Shown: piece after piece, positions 44,174 to 53,171 of the stretch | Layout: each line of letters begins with the position of its first letter | Numbering within the stretch: position 1 is the first letter of the stretch | Program-made: the position numbers and the translations under genes | Notes under the pieces: generated by a model | Databases searched by the model: none | Seen by the model: only the letters and a program-made list of their open reading frames with translations | Told to the model about the DNA's origin: nothing | Source of the DNA: Thermoclostridium sp036562185 | Lineage (GTDB): Bacteria; Bacillota; Clostridia; DSM-8532 | NCBI GenBank assembly: GCA_036562185.1 | Contig: DATCKN010000055.1 | Span: 1 to 64,000, forward strand | Length of the DNA: 64,000 bases | Reading direction: 5' to 3'

Positions 44174-44932
44174 ATGTCAATTATGAGGTACAAGCTTATA
44201 TGCTGTGATGTTTTTTGCCGTGAGGTATACGAAGCGCTGCTTGAAAGCAGAAAAAACGTTTTCCTGACTTTTACGATGAAAATGTCGCATGAGTACCCTG
44301 ACTTTTTAAGGGAAACGATTCAAAAGGAAATTGATAATACCAATCCTGAATTGTTCAGCCATATCTTGCTTGGATACGGGCTTTGTGGAAATGCCATGGC
44401 CGGGATCCAAACCAGGGAGATCCCTGTTGTTATACCAAGAGCACATGATTGCTGCACAATTTTTCTTGGTTCAAGGGATAAGTACAAGCAGTATTTCGGC
44501 CACAGGCCCAGTTGCAGATGGACCTCGGGCGGGTACATGCAGGATGGGGACTATTATATAAGGAACAGCAGTGTACATCAGTTCCTTGGTATCAATATGG
44601 ATTTTGAAGAACTGGCAGAAAAATATGGAGAGGACAATGCCCGGTATATTGTTGAAACTCTGGCACCAAAAGATGACAGTGATAAACAGGTCGTTTATAT
44701 AGAAACACCGCCTTACGAAAAGCTTGGCACGAGAAAACTGATAGAAGATGAAGCCGAAAAAGAAGGCCGCGTTTTTGAGTGCATCCAGGGAGATACAAGA
44801 CTTATTGAGATGCTTGTAAATGGCCTGTGGAATGAAGATGAATTTCTTGTTGTTCCCCCACATCATGTTATAGAAGGGGTCTATGACAATGAAATCATTA
44901 TGAGAGCCGTACCTGGTGAAAGCAATGATTAG
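44174..44932 (+). CDS. DUF1638 family protein
   Basis: The 252-residue protein matches DUF1638: it starts KLICCDVFCREVYEAL, then SHILLGYGLCGNAMAGIQTREIPVVIPRAHDCCTIFLGSRDKYKQYFG and later YETPPYEKLG-type and VPPHHVIEGVYDNEIIM blocks. The invariant cysteines (CC at 10-11, C73, CC in HDCC) suggest metal or thiol chemistry. Such genes are often found next to corrinoid methyltransferase genes. It is transcribed away from the activator gene, from a shared spacer of about 210 bases. Confidence 0.8.
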   Translation: MSIMRYKLICCDVFCREVYEALLESRKNVFLTFTMKMSHEYPDFLRETIQKEIDNTNPELFSHILLGYGLCGNAMAGIQTREIPVVIPRAHDCCTIFLGSRDKYKQYFGHRPSCRWTSGGYMQDGDYYIRNSSVHQFLGINMDFEELAEKYGEDNARYIVETLAPKDDSDKQVVYIETPPYEKLGTRKLIEDEAEKEGRVFECIQGDTRLIEMLVNGLWNEDEFLVVPPHHVIEGVYDNEIIMRAVPGESND

Positions 44933-45090
44933 TTCTCAATTCCTGTATCTGCAAGGCCTTCAATCCGCCATGTGTACTGGGTATGCCAGTCTCCTGAAAC
45001 CGGGCAAAAACGCTGTATTATAAAGGTTGTAAAAGTCGTATCGGTAGGGTCTGTGATTCTTTCTGCAATGACTCGTTCAAACAATGAGGA
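44929..45090 (-). pseudogene. Gene remnant on the - strand
   Basis: An open stretch of 53 codons ends at 44929 with TAA and reads like real protein (ERVIAERITDPTDTTF, then QRFCPVSGDWHTQYTWRIEG). It begins right after a stop at 45093-45091 and its only start is a TTG at 45084 without a ribosome site. It is likely the C-terminal remnant of a lost gene. The family was not recognised. It overlaps the last bases of the DUF1638 gene. Confidence 0.4.
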
Positions 45091-45385
45091 CTAATGGGAA
45101 TAAGACGCCTTTCCCCAAAGTTTTTATTGATAGTTAGGATGTTTCTCTGCCAGGAAGATTGACTGAAATTGCACTTGTGTTATTAATTAACCGGTAAGAT
45201 AATAAATAATTGGCAATACTAATCCCATGAAAACTTAAAAGTCTCCGGAGAATGGTAAAAGTCCGGTGTTTCATTCAATACCGGTTTAAGATGGGCATTA
45301 ATTCCTGCACCGGGGCATATGGAAAACCTAAAACCATCTTTACAGTTGTCAAATTTTATGTTAGACTAATTTGGTATTTTATAAA
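45091..45385. other. Spacer between the gene remnant and rpsO leader
   Basis: No gene was found. A candidate promoter for rpsO, TTTACA (45339-45344), 17-bp spacer, TAGACT (45362-45367), lies near its right end. The rest holds nothing recognised. Confidence 0.35.
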
Positions 45386-45435
45386 CCATCAGCTCGGTCA
45401 TCGGAGGACTCCGGCCGGTAACTGGGCTGACGGCG
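45386..45435 (+). promoter_or_regulatory. rpsO leader stem, possible S15 binding site
   Basis: CAGCTCGGT (45390-45398) and ACTGGGCTG (45421-45429) form a 9-bp stem with two G-T pairs that encloses a CGGAG-GACT-CCGG hairpin, 30 bases before the rpsO start. S15 represses its own translation through leader structures in many bacteria; that this one serves so is inference. Confidence 0.45.
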
Positions 45436-45458
45436 TAAATAAGAAAGGAGTTGGAATA

Positions 45459-45722
45459 ATGGATAATATAACAAAACAGCAAATAATTGATCAGTACAAG
45501 ATCCATGAGACTGACACCGGCTCACCGGAAGTTCAGATTGCTCTTTTGACACACCGTATTACAAACCTCACCGAGCATTTAAAAACCCACAAAAAGGATC
45601 ACCATTCCAGAAGAGGTTTGCTAAAGATGGTTGGTCAAAGAAGAAGGCTTTTGAATTACCTGATGAAGAAAGACATCAACAGGTACCGTGAGATTATCGG
45701 CAAGTTGGAGATAAGAAAGTAA
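45459..45722 (+). CDS. rpsO: 30S ribosomal protein S15
   Basis: The 87-residue protein has the S15 signature (HETDTGSPEVQIALLTHRI, LTEHLKTHKKDHHSRRGLLKMVGQRRRLLNYLMKKD). It binds 16S rRNA in the platform of the small subunit. I chose ATG 45459, which follows AAAGGAG by 7 bases and gives the standard length; the frame stays open far upstream but that DNA is the leader. A strong terminator follows; pnp is the next gene, as in most bacteria. Confidence 0.97.
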   Translation: MDNITKQQIIDQYKIHETDTGSPEVQIALLTHRITNLTEHLKTHKKDHHSRRGLLKMVGQRRRLLNYLMKKDINRYREIIGKLEIRK

Positions 45723-45725
45723 AAA

Positions 45726-45748
45726 GCGGAGACTCTCCGCTTTTTTTT
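45726..45748 (+). terminator. Rho-independent terminator of rpsO
   Basis: GCGGAG and CTCCGC form a 6-bp GC-rich stem, extended by A-T pairs on both sides, with a 3-base loop and TTTTTTTT. Confidence 0.88.
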
Positions 45749-46001
45749 ACTTTTCAGCATGTAATACATGTTACATGTTATAAAATATCCTCTCAGGTGA
45801 AATAATGTGAAATGAGCTTGCCACTTCGTGGCAGGTATTTATTTAGGTTAATGGCTTATTTGCAAAAAATCTTATAACCAAATAAAAAATGTTGTGAACA
45901 GGCGGTGCAGAAGTTCAGAGAAGAGGGTTCCGCTTCCGGAATTTTCTTCCCTGACCTTTTCACCCCGTTCACAGCATTTGGAAAGGATGTTGATAGGAGA
46001 T

Positions 46002-48092
46002 ATGAAAAAAGAGTTTTCCATTGATGTGGCGGGTAGAACGCTAAAGATTGAAGTCGGTCAACTGGCACAGTTGGCGAACGGTTCAGCATTGGTAAGATAC
46101 GGAGACACTGTGGTATTGTCCACTGCTACAGCAGCTTCGGAACCACGGGAAGGAGTAGACTTTTTCCCGTTGAGTGTTGATTATGAGGAAAAACTGTATT
46201 CTGTCGGAAAAATTCCGGGCGGATTTATCAAGAGAGAGGGTAAACCCTCTGACAGTGCAATACTCACTGCAAGAGTAATAGATCGTCAAATACGTCCCAG
46301 ATTTCCGAAAGATCTCAGAAATGACGTATCTGTAGTTAACATGGTTCTGTCTGTGGAGCAGGACAATTCCCCTGAATTTGCAGCCATTATAGGAACCATT
46401 GTGTCATTGTGCATCTCAGATATTCCGTTTAACGGCCCGATAGCAGGGGTAATTCTTGGTCTTGTGGATGGAGAAGTAATAATTAATCCGAACCAGGAAC
46501 AGCGTAAAAAGAGCCAGATGTATGTAACCCTTTCTGCTGACAGGGAAAAGATTGTGATGATTGAAGCAGGAGCTAACGAAGTTCCTGAAGACGTAATGAT
46601 GGATGCAATCAGAAAGGGTCATGAGGAAATTAAGCGCCTTATCGATTTTATCGAAGGAATTGTAAAAGAAGTGGGTAAGGAGAAGTTCACATATACATCC
46701 ATGGCAGTACCGCAGGAAATTTATGATGAAGTGGCAAGCCTTTGTAAGGAAGAATTAACCACTGCAATGATGAATGCCGACAAGACCGAACGAGAGAAGA
46801 ATGTGGAAGCGATATCAAAAAGGGTTCATGAAGCTCTTGACGAAAAATACCCTGAATCAGTTACCCAGATTTCTGATGCTTTATACAAACTTCAGAGAAG
46901 GATAGTTCGCGATAAATTGCTATATGAAGGAAAACGCGTGGACGGAAGAGGTTTGATGGAAATAAGGCCGTTACATGCCGAAGTTGGCGTTCTGCCAAGA
47001 ACACATGGTTCAGGACTGTTCCAGAGAGGTCAGACACAGGTACTTACAAATGTTACCCTCGGGCCTCTTGGCGATGTTCAAATGCTGGATGGCGTTGACG
47101 ATGAAGAAACAAAGCGGTATATGCACCATTACAACTTCCCGGCATTCAGCGTGGGGGAAGCAAAACCCACCCGCGGTCCCGGAAGAAGAGAAATCGGCCA
47201 TGGTGCTCTTGCAGAGCGTGCCCTTGAACCGGTCATACCGCCTGAATCAGAATTCCCATACGCAATCCGTCTTGTATCCGAAGTATTGATGTCAAACGGA
47301 TCAACTTCGCAGGGAAGTGTATGCGGCAGTACGCTTGCCCTTATGGATGCAGGGGTTCCTATCAGGGAGCCTGTGGCAGGAATATCTGCCGGACTTGTTG
47401 TTGATGAGGAAGATCCTAACAAATTCGTTACTTTCATGGATATACAGGGAATTGAAGATTTCTTTGGCGACATGGACTTCAAGGTTGCTGGAACAAAGAA
47501 TGGTATTACTGCCATTCAGGTAGATATAAAAGTTGACGGTCTGTCATATGAGATCATAAGACAGGCGTTTGAGATTACACGCCAGGGCAGGCTTACCATA
47601 TTAAATGATGTGATATTAAAAGTAATAAGCGCACCAAGACCTCAACTGTCGCCTTATGCTCCAAAAGTATTCACCACTTCAATAGATGTTGACAAGATCA
47701 GGGAGGTTATTGGACCCGGCGGTAAGGTAATACAGCGCATCATTGCCGATACAGGTGTTAAAATTGATATTGAAGACGACGGAAAAGTATTTGTTGCAAC
47801 ATCCGATGAAGAAGCAGGAAAGAGAGCAATTTCGATGATAGAAGGAATTGCCGGGGACGTTCAGGTAGGCCAGCAATTCACCGGAAAAGTGACACGGATT
47901 ATGAATTTTGGTGCATTTGTCGAGTTCCTTCCCGGAAAAGAAGGAATGGTGCATATTTCAAAGCTGTCTAACAAACGTGTAAACAAAGTTGAGGACGTGG
48001 TTAAGGTCGGCGATGAAGTACAGGTGAAGGTTATAGAAATAGATAAGCAAGGCCGTATAAATCTTTCCTTGAAAGATTGTAAAGAAGAATAA
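46002..48092 (+). CDS. pnp: Polyribonucleotide nucleotidyltransferase (PNPase)
   Basis: PNPase degrades RNA phosphorolytically from the 3' end. The 696-residue product has two RNase PH domains (DVAGRTLKIEVGQLAQLANGSALVRYGDTVVLSTATA; GLFQRGQTQVLTNVTLGPLGD, and the second-core active-site region around MDIQGIEDFFGDMDFKVAGT), a KH domain (IREVIGPGGKVIQRI) and an S1 domain (GKVTRIMNFGAFVEFLPGKEGMVHIS). ATG 46002 gives the family start; AGGAG is only 2-3 bases before it, and the frame is open further upstream, so a nearby TTG at 45990 is possible. The leader (45750-46001) has small hairpins TGCCAC/GTGGCA and TTCCG/CGGAA that could serve autoregulation. Confidence 0.96.
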   Translation: MKKEFSIDVAGRTLKIEVGQLAQLANGSALVRYGDTVVLSTATAASEPREGVDFFPLSVDYEEKLYSVGKIPGGFIKREGKPSDSAILTARVIDRQIRPRFPKDLRNDVSVVNMVLSVEQDNSPEFAAIIGTIVSLCISDIPFNGPIAGVILGLVDGEVIINPNQEQRKKSQMYVTLSADREKIVMIEAGANEVPEDVMMDAIRKGHEEIKRLIDFIEGIVKEVGKEKFTYTSMAVPQEIYDEVASLCKEELTTAMMNADKTEREKNVEAISKRVHEALDEKYPESVTQISDALYKLQRRIVRDKLLYEGKRVDGRGLMEIRPLHAEVGVLPRTHGSGLFQRGQTQVLTNVTLGPLGDVQMLDGVDDEETKRYMHHYNFPAFSVGEAKPTRGPGRREIGHGALAERALEPVIPPESEFPYAIRLVSEVLMSNGSTSQGSVCGSTLALMDAGVPIREPVAGISAGLVVDEEDPNKFVTFMDIQGIEDFFGDMDFKVAGTKNGITAIQVDIKVDGLSYEIIRQAFEITRQGRLTILNDVILKVISAPRPQLSPYAPKVFTTSIDVDKIREVIGPGGKVIQRIIADTGVKIDIEDDGKVFVATSDEEAGKRAISMIEGIAGDVQVGQQFTGKVTRIMNFGAFVEFLPGKEGMVHISKLSNKRVNKVEDVVKVGDEVQVKVIEIDKQGRINLSLKDCKEE

Positions 48093-48108
48093 AAAAATGA
48101 GAAATGAG

Positions 48109-48136
48109 ACAACCTCTTAAGAGGTTGTTTTTTTTA
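48109..48136 (+). terminator. Rho-independent terminator of pnp
   Basis: A perfect palindrome ACAACCTCTTAAGAGGTTGT (48109-48128) is followed by a run of eight or more T. Confidence 0.9.
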
Positions 48137-48169
48137 TTAAATTTTATATGTGTTCTACCGGAGGTTTTT

Positions 48170-49603
48170 ATGGATAAAGGCTTAAGAATTCTGTTTGTAT
48201 CTGCGGAGGTGGCACCTTATGCAAAAACCGGGGGTCTTGCCGATGTAGCAGGATCTCTGCCCGGGGTTCTTTCAGATATGGGTATGGATGTCCGTGTTGT
48301 CATGCCCGGATACAAAGGAATTGACGCTGAGCAGATGTATGTTGCCGACTTTCCGGTTACCATTGGCAACAGTCATAAAACATGCATATTAAAGGAAATC
48401 AGGAATGCTAAAGCGACTACCTACACAATAAACAACTACCACTATTATTACAGAGACGGTATTTATATGCACCATGATGACGGCGAAAGGTTTGCTTTCC
48501 TGTGCAAAGCGTCTCTCGAATTATGCAGGGTAATAGGGTTTAAACCCGATCTGATTCATATGAATGACTGGCATACAGGACCAATTGCGTTGCTGCTTGA
48601 GAAAAAGTATAAGAAAAAAGATCATTTTTACCGTCATGTAAAAACTTTGCTGACGATTCATAACCTTGAATATCAGGGGCATTTTGAGAAGAAAGTATTG
48701 GATTTGCTGGGCCTTCCCGATGATTTATTTGTGCCCGAAGAGGTTGAATTTTACGGTAAATTCAATTTTTTGAAGGCCGGCATCCTTTACGCCGATAAAA
48801 TTAACACCGTCAGCCATACCTACTCAAGAGAAATTCTGACGCGTGAATACGGGGAAGGCCTTGAAGGTGTTTTGCATAACAGGCTTAACGACCTGTCCGG
48901 AATACTTAATGGCATAAGTTATGATTACTTTAACCCGGAGGATGATACTTTCCTCTCTTATCCATATAATGAAAAGGATTTAAGCGGTAAAATGAGGAAT
49001 AAAAATGAGCTTCAGGCAGAACTTGGGCTGCCTGTAAAAAATGTTCCGGTAGCCGGTGTGGTACACCGCCTTGTCTCGCAAAAGGGCCTGGATATTGTTG
49101 TTGAAGCATTTGAAAAAATGATGGAGATGGGAATACAGTTTATTTTACTGGGTGTTGGCGATCCGTACCTGGAGGAAATTTTCCTGGATCTGATGGAAAA
49201 ATACCCCGAACAGGTTTCGGTGAGGATAGAGTTCAATGAAAAACTTGCACATAAAATATACTCAGGTAGTGATATATTCCTTATGCCTTCAAGGTTTGAA
49301 CCATGCGGGCTGGGGCAGATGATAAGCCTACGTTACGGCACAATACCGGTGGTACGTGAAACCGGCGGTTTAAAAGATACCGTTATCGATATTGATAACA
49401 ATTTGGAAAAAGGGAACGGGTTTACCTTCAAGGAACACACTGCCGAGGCTTTTATCCATGCACTTGGCAGGGCGGTTAACGTTTACAGGAATAACCCGGA
49501 ATTATGGCTTGATATGGTAAGGAGAGGATTAAGATCAGATTTTTCATGGGAAAACTCAGCAAAAGAATATTTGCATGTTTACAGAAGTATGTTAAAGGGG
49601 TAA
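48170..49603 (+). CDS. glgA: Glycogen synthase (ADP-glucose type)
   Basis: The 477-residue GT5 enzyme transfers glucose from ADP-glucose to glycogen. It has the KTGGLADV motif in VSAEVAPYAKTGGLADVAGSLP (about 10-31), HMNDWHTGPIALLL, LLTIHNLEYQG, and the C-terminal GT-B half with GVVHRLVSQKGLDI and PSRFEPCGLGQMISLRYGTIPVVRETGGLKDTV. ATG 48170 follows GGAGG; the frame upstream contains the pnp terminator and is not coding. No glgB or glgC is adjacent. Confidence 0.94.
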   Translation: MDKGLRILFVSAEVAPYAKTGGLADVAGSLPGVLSDMGMDVRVVMPGYKGIDAEQMYVADFPVTIGNSHKTCILKEIRNAKATTYTINNYHYYYRDGIYMHHDDGERFAFLCKASLELCRVIGFKPDLIHMNDWHTGPIALLLEKKYKKKDHFYRHVKTLLTIHNLEYQGHFEKKVLDLLGLPDDLFVPEEVEFYGKFNFLKAGILYADKINTVSHTYSREILTREYGEGLEGVLHNRLNDLSGILNGISYDYFNPEDDTFLSYPYNEKDLSGKMRNKNELQAELGLPVKNVPVAGVVHRLVSQKGLDIVVEAFEKMMEMGIQFILLGVGDPYLEEIFLDLMEKYPEQVSVRIEFNEKLAHKIYSGSDIFLMPSRFEPCGLGQMISLRYGTIPVVRETGGLKDTVIDIDNNLEKGNGFTFKEHTAEAFIHALGRAVNVYRNNPELWLDMVRRGLRSDFSWENSAKEYLHVYRSMLKG

Positions 49604-49678
49604 CATAGAAATATAAGGAAATTTAAAGGCATAATTTGTTAATTGCGAATTTTGGTTAACTTGATTATACTTCTTATT

Positions 49679-49734
49679 GAAGACCACACCTGTGATTACT
49701 GTTGCTTGATTCATACAGGGCTGGTCTTCTTTTA
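49679..49734 (+). terminator. Rho-independent terminator of glgA
   Basis: GAAGACCA (49679-49686) and TGGTCTTC (49722-49729), with inner CCTGT/ACAGG, followed by TTTTAAATT. Confidence 0.7.
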
Positions 49735-49792
49735 AATTACCATAACAGGTTTGTTAATATAGTTGCATGACGGTAAGTGAAAGGGTTGTGTT

Positions 49793-50431
49793 ATGAAGAA
49801 TAAGCAAATGGTGATAAAAATCATGGAAGAACTGGACAGGCTATATCCGGATGCAGGGTGCAGCCTTACATACGAGACGCCTCTGCAGTTGTTGATAGCT
49901 ACCCAGCTTGCAGCTCAATGCACCGATGAACGTGTAAATATCGTCACAAAGGATTTGTTCAGGAAATATAAGACAGCAGATGATTTCGCAAATGCAGATT
50001 TAAAAACTCTTGAGCAGGAAATCCGTTCTACCGGATTTTACAGGAATAAGGCAAGAAACATAAAAGAATGCTGCAGGATGATAGTTGAGCAGTATAACGG
50101 TGAAGTCCCTGACAGCATGGAAAAGCTCTTAACTTTGCCTGGTGTAGGAAGGAAAACTGCAAACGTAATTTTAGGAAATATTTACAATATCCCGGGCGTT
50201 GTTGTTGATACGCATGCCAAGCGTCTGTCAAACCGCCTGGGTCTGACAAAGGAAGAGGATCCCACAAAGATAGAATTCGACCTGATGCAAATAATTCCAA
50301 AAGAGAAATGGAGCAAGTTTTCAAACCAGCTTGTCTATCATGGACGTGCGGTATGCAATGCAAGAAAACCTAATTGCGAGGTGTGCACTGTAAAGCCATA
50401 TTGCGTATACGGACAGAAAAAGCTAAAATAA
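49793..50431 (+). CDS. nth: Endonuclease III
   Basis: This DNA glycosylase/AP lyase removes oxidised pyrimidines. The 212-residue product has the helix-hairpin-helix LPGVGRKTANVILGN (with catalytic Lys in GRKTA), the catalytic aspartate in VVVDTHAKRLSNRLG (about residue 142) and a C-terminal 4Fe-4S loop CNARKPNCEVCTVKPYC (C-x6-C-x2-C-x5-C). Length is standard. It stands alone with glgA and a GGDEF gene as neighbours. Confidence 0.96.
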   Translation: MKNKQMVIKIMEELDRLYPDAGCSLTYETPLQLLIATQLAAQCTDERVNIVTKDLFRKYKTADDFANADLKTLEQEIRSTGFYRNKARNIKECCRMIVEQYNGEVPDSMEKLLTLPGVGRKTANVILGNIYNIPGVVVDTHAKRLSNRLGLTKEEDPTKIEFDLMQIIPKEKWSKFSNQLVYHGRAVCNARKPNCEVCTVKPYCVYGQKKLK

Positions 50432-50587
50432 TATATGGAATAAATATTATTTATTTCAAGTACACAAATTGTCAGGTATATATGGTAAAATAAAATAGAA
50501 ACACTTGTAATTTAATTGAAGTACAGACAAGAACAGAGATATTAAGCAGGTAAAATATAAATAAAATTGGAGATCAGGAGAAATACA

Positions 50588-52345
50588 GTGTTTAAAGGGA
50601 GATGCCGGAGACCTTGTAATTTACCGGTTGATTTCAATAGTTACGAGAAAGTGATAACGAGCTTTCTATTGGTAATTATACTTTCGTTAATTCTGTTTGA
50701 TGCATATGTAGAATATGCTGCCAACCACGCTATACCCGATTACAGTAAAATTGTTCTACAGTTGGTTTTGTACATAGCATTTGCCGCAACCAGTTTGCTA
50801 AAACTGTACCATATAAAAGAAAATAAGGCAAAAGGCAGAAAAATGTACAGGATTTTGAAACTGGTTGAAATTCTTATAATATCTTTACTTATTGGTACAA
50901 TGCAGTATGGTTTGTTATATTGCTTTATCGTTTTTCTCCCGATTGTAAGCGTCTGTATAACAGATGGGTTTTGGGCTTCAATGCTTTATGTAATTTTCGC
51001 TCTGACCACTCAGTTCCTGTCTGTATCAGTGGTTCATGTAATTATTCACGCTAAAGATTCAGTCTTTGAACGTTTTAGTTTCTCACTTGTGATATATGTT
51101 GCTGTCCATTACCTTGTATTTATTATATTATTCAGGGTTTTTGGAATTCATAACCATATTTATACTCTAAGGGAACAGGATAATCAAAGGCTTGTATCAG
51201 AGCTGAAAAAGAAATATGAACAGCTTGAGCAGGCCAGAATTGAGAAACAGGAACAGGTTGAAAAGCTTAAGGAAATCAATTGTCAGCTTGAAGATATGAA
51301 TAAAAAGCTGGCTTCAAGCCTGGCTGAATTTTTTACACTACAGCAGATATCCCAGGCTATTGGTTCGATTTTTGACATGAATGAGCTGCTTACGTTTGTG
51401 AACGATATTATTATAGGAGTTATGGGCGTTGCCACTTCAAACATAGCGCTTTACAACAGGGAAGGAAACCGGCTTAAGGTGCAGGTAACCAACATAACCA
51501 ACGGAAGAGAGCGGGCAATACTTACAGATAATATAAATTCTCCTGTGCTGAAAGAATGTTTGGATAAGGGCAGGACAATAATTGACAATGATGTGGATCC
51601 CGGTAAATATTCCTTCACAAAAGACAGGAATGTAAGGTCGTTCATGTGTGTGCCTTTAAGGATAAAAGGCAAGGGGTATGGCCTTATACTTATTGAACAT
51701 AACATCCCGAATGCTTTTGATGGCAATAATGTAAGACTGCTTGAGGTTATTACCCAGCATATAAGTATTGCCATAGAAAACGCAAAGCTGTACGAACAAC
51801 TTCAGGAGTGTGCGAATATCGATGGTCTGACGCAGGTTTACAACCGTGCATACTTCCAGAGTCGTCTGGAGGATGAGTTAAAACACGCCAGACAACAGGG
51901 TTATGAAGTTTCAATTATATTTTTCGATGTTGATGACTTCAAGGTTTATAATGATACATACGGACACCTGTTCGGTGACATGATACTGAGGTCAATAGCA
52001 TTGACGGTAAAGGAATCAGTGCGTAAGGATGATGTTGTGGCGCGCTTTGGCGGGGAAGAATTTATAATTCTCCTTCCCTACACGGGAAAAGAAAAAGCTT
52101 ATGAAAGGGCAGAGGAGCTCAGGAAAAAAATATCCGAACTTGTAGTTTGTGATAAAAACAATGATATTACCATATCGGTATCGGTCAGCATGGGGGTTTC
52201 TACATTCCCTACGCTGGCAAATGATGAGCTGGAGCTGCTCAACAGTGCCGATGAGGCTCTTTATATAGCAAAGGGAAGAGGAAAGAACTGTGTTGCGCTG
52301 GCCCAGCCTTATACCCCCAAATCCCTAATAAATGAATACAGCTAA
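50588..52345 (+). CDS. Membrane GAF-GGDEF protein (diguanylate cyclase)
   Basis: The 585-residue protein has five or six N-terminal membrane segments (about 20-195), a coiled coil (about 205-250, rich in Glu/Lys/Gln), a GAF domain (about 260-410) and a C-terminal GGDEF domain with DGLTQVYNRAYF, FFDVDDFKVYNDTYGHLFGD and the active-site loop ARFGGEEFIILLP. GGEEF is an active variant, so it likely makes c-di-GMP. GTG 50588 is chosen because CAGGAGAA lies 8 bases upstream; TTG 50567 is in frame. Its 3' end overlaps the convergent next gene by 4 bases. Confidence 0.93.
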   Translation: MFKGRCRRPCNLPVDFNSYEKVITSFLLVIILSLILFDAYVEYAANHAIPDYSKIVLQLVLYIAFAATSLLKLYHIKENKAKGRKMYRILKLVEILIISLLIGTMQYGLLYCFIVFLPIVSVCITDGFWASMLYVIFALTTQFLSVSVVHVIIHAKDSVFERFSFSLVIYVAVHYLVFIILFRVFGIHNHIYTLREQDNQRLVSELKKKYEQLEQARIEKQEQVEKLKEINCQLEDMNKKLASSLAEFFTLQQISQAIGSIFDMNELLTFVNDIIIGVMGVATSNIALYNREGNRLKVQVTNITNGRERAILTDNINSPVLKECLDKGRTIIDNDVDPGKYSFTKDRNVRSFMCVPLRIKGKGYGLILIEHNIPNAFDGNNVRLLEVITQHISIAIENAKLYEQLQECANIDGLTQVYNRAYFQSRLEDELKHARQQGYEVSIIFFDVDDFKVYNDTYGHLFGDMILRSIALTVKESVRKDDVVARFGGEEFIILLPYTGKEKAYERAEELRKKISELVVCDKNNDITISVSVSMGVSTFPTLANDELELLNSADEALYIAKGRGKNCVALAQPYTPKSLINEYS

Positions 52346-53058
52346 TCCTGTTTACACATTAACAGAATCGCGCCGACCATGTTCTTAACTCTCAAGGATT
52401 TTGCCATGCGCATTATGATTCGTTTATAAACGGGCTTGTAATCGCTTTTTGGTACGAATATTGAGAATCTGTACATCTCAGAGCCATTTTCAATAAAAAT
52501 CTCCACTCCCTTGATATCCTGGGTCCTGGTTATATAGGTATACTCCCACATAACGCCTTTCATTTCCTGCACTTTCAGACTGGACTCGCTGAATTCCGTA
52601 AAAGTCATTGAAGACATCTTTTTTGAGCTGTTGAGAAATTCGTCAAAAGGCTGGCTGAGATTCCATACCTGGAAGAATCCTATAGCTTTATTGTTATTAT
52701 GTTTAAAATTGATATGAACGGTTATTTCGTGGCCAAGGTTCTGAATTTCACCCAACATCAACGTTTCAGGATATTGGAAGGTTATATCCGAAAGGCCATG
52801 GCGATGTATTGTTTCTGTTTTAAAGCTATTTCCGAAAATGGAACTTGCCTGAACAAGAGACTCGCCTGGTTCTGCCGCATAAATTGATGTCATTTCAACC
52901 AAATACGGGAGTTTTAATGAAAGCCGGTGCTCCAGCGAAATTTCAAAGCCGGGAATAAAAGCGTGAATAAACCGGTAAACGGCAAAAAAAAGGAGAACGG
53001 CACCACATAATAAAAGCAGGATATTTTTCTTTTTCGATGTAATTACCAAAACATACAT
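52342..53058 (-). CDS. Membrane-anchored protein of unknown function (PsbP-like shape)
   Basis: The 238-residue product has one N-terminal membrane segment (NILLLLCGAVLLFFAVYRFI) and an exported domain with beta-rich texture (SDITFQYPETLMLGEIQN, KAIGFFQVWNLSQPFDEFLNSSKK, GVMWEYTYITRTQDIKGVEIFIENGSEMYRFSIFVP). The texture resembles PsbP/MOG1-like domains, but no clear family is recognised. GGTGAGGAGT precedes ATG. It is convergent with the GGDEF gene, and cheW lies upstream on the same strand. Confidence 0.7.
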   Translation of the reverse strand: MYVLVITSKKKNILLLLCGAVLLFFAVYRFIHAFIPGFEISLEHRLSLKLPYLVEMTSIYAAEPGESLVQASSIFGNSFKTETIHRHGLSDITFQYPETLMLGEIQNLGHEITVHINFKHNNNKAIGFFQVWNLSQPFDEFLNSSKKMSSMTFTEFSESSLKVQEMKGVMWEYTYITRTQDIKGVEIFIENGSEMYRFSIFVPKSDYKPVYKRIIMRMAKSLRVKNMVGAILLMCKQD

Positions 53059-53171
53059 AATAACTCCTCACCGGCAAAAGACTTGTCAGTATGAAACTTA
53101 CAAGTGCCTGAAAAATATGCCTGTGAAAAGTATATGCATGTTTGGTATGAAAAAGTATATTGGCTGTATTA

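Noticed and set aside
45894..46001. N-terminal extension of pnp
   Set aside because: It holds leader hairpins and bears no similarity to PNPase N-termini.
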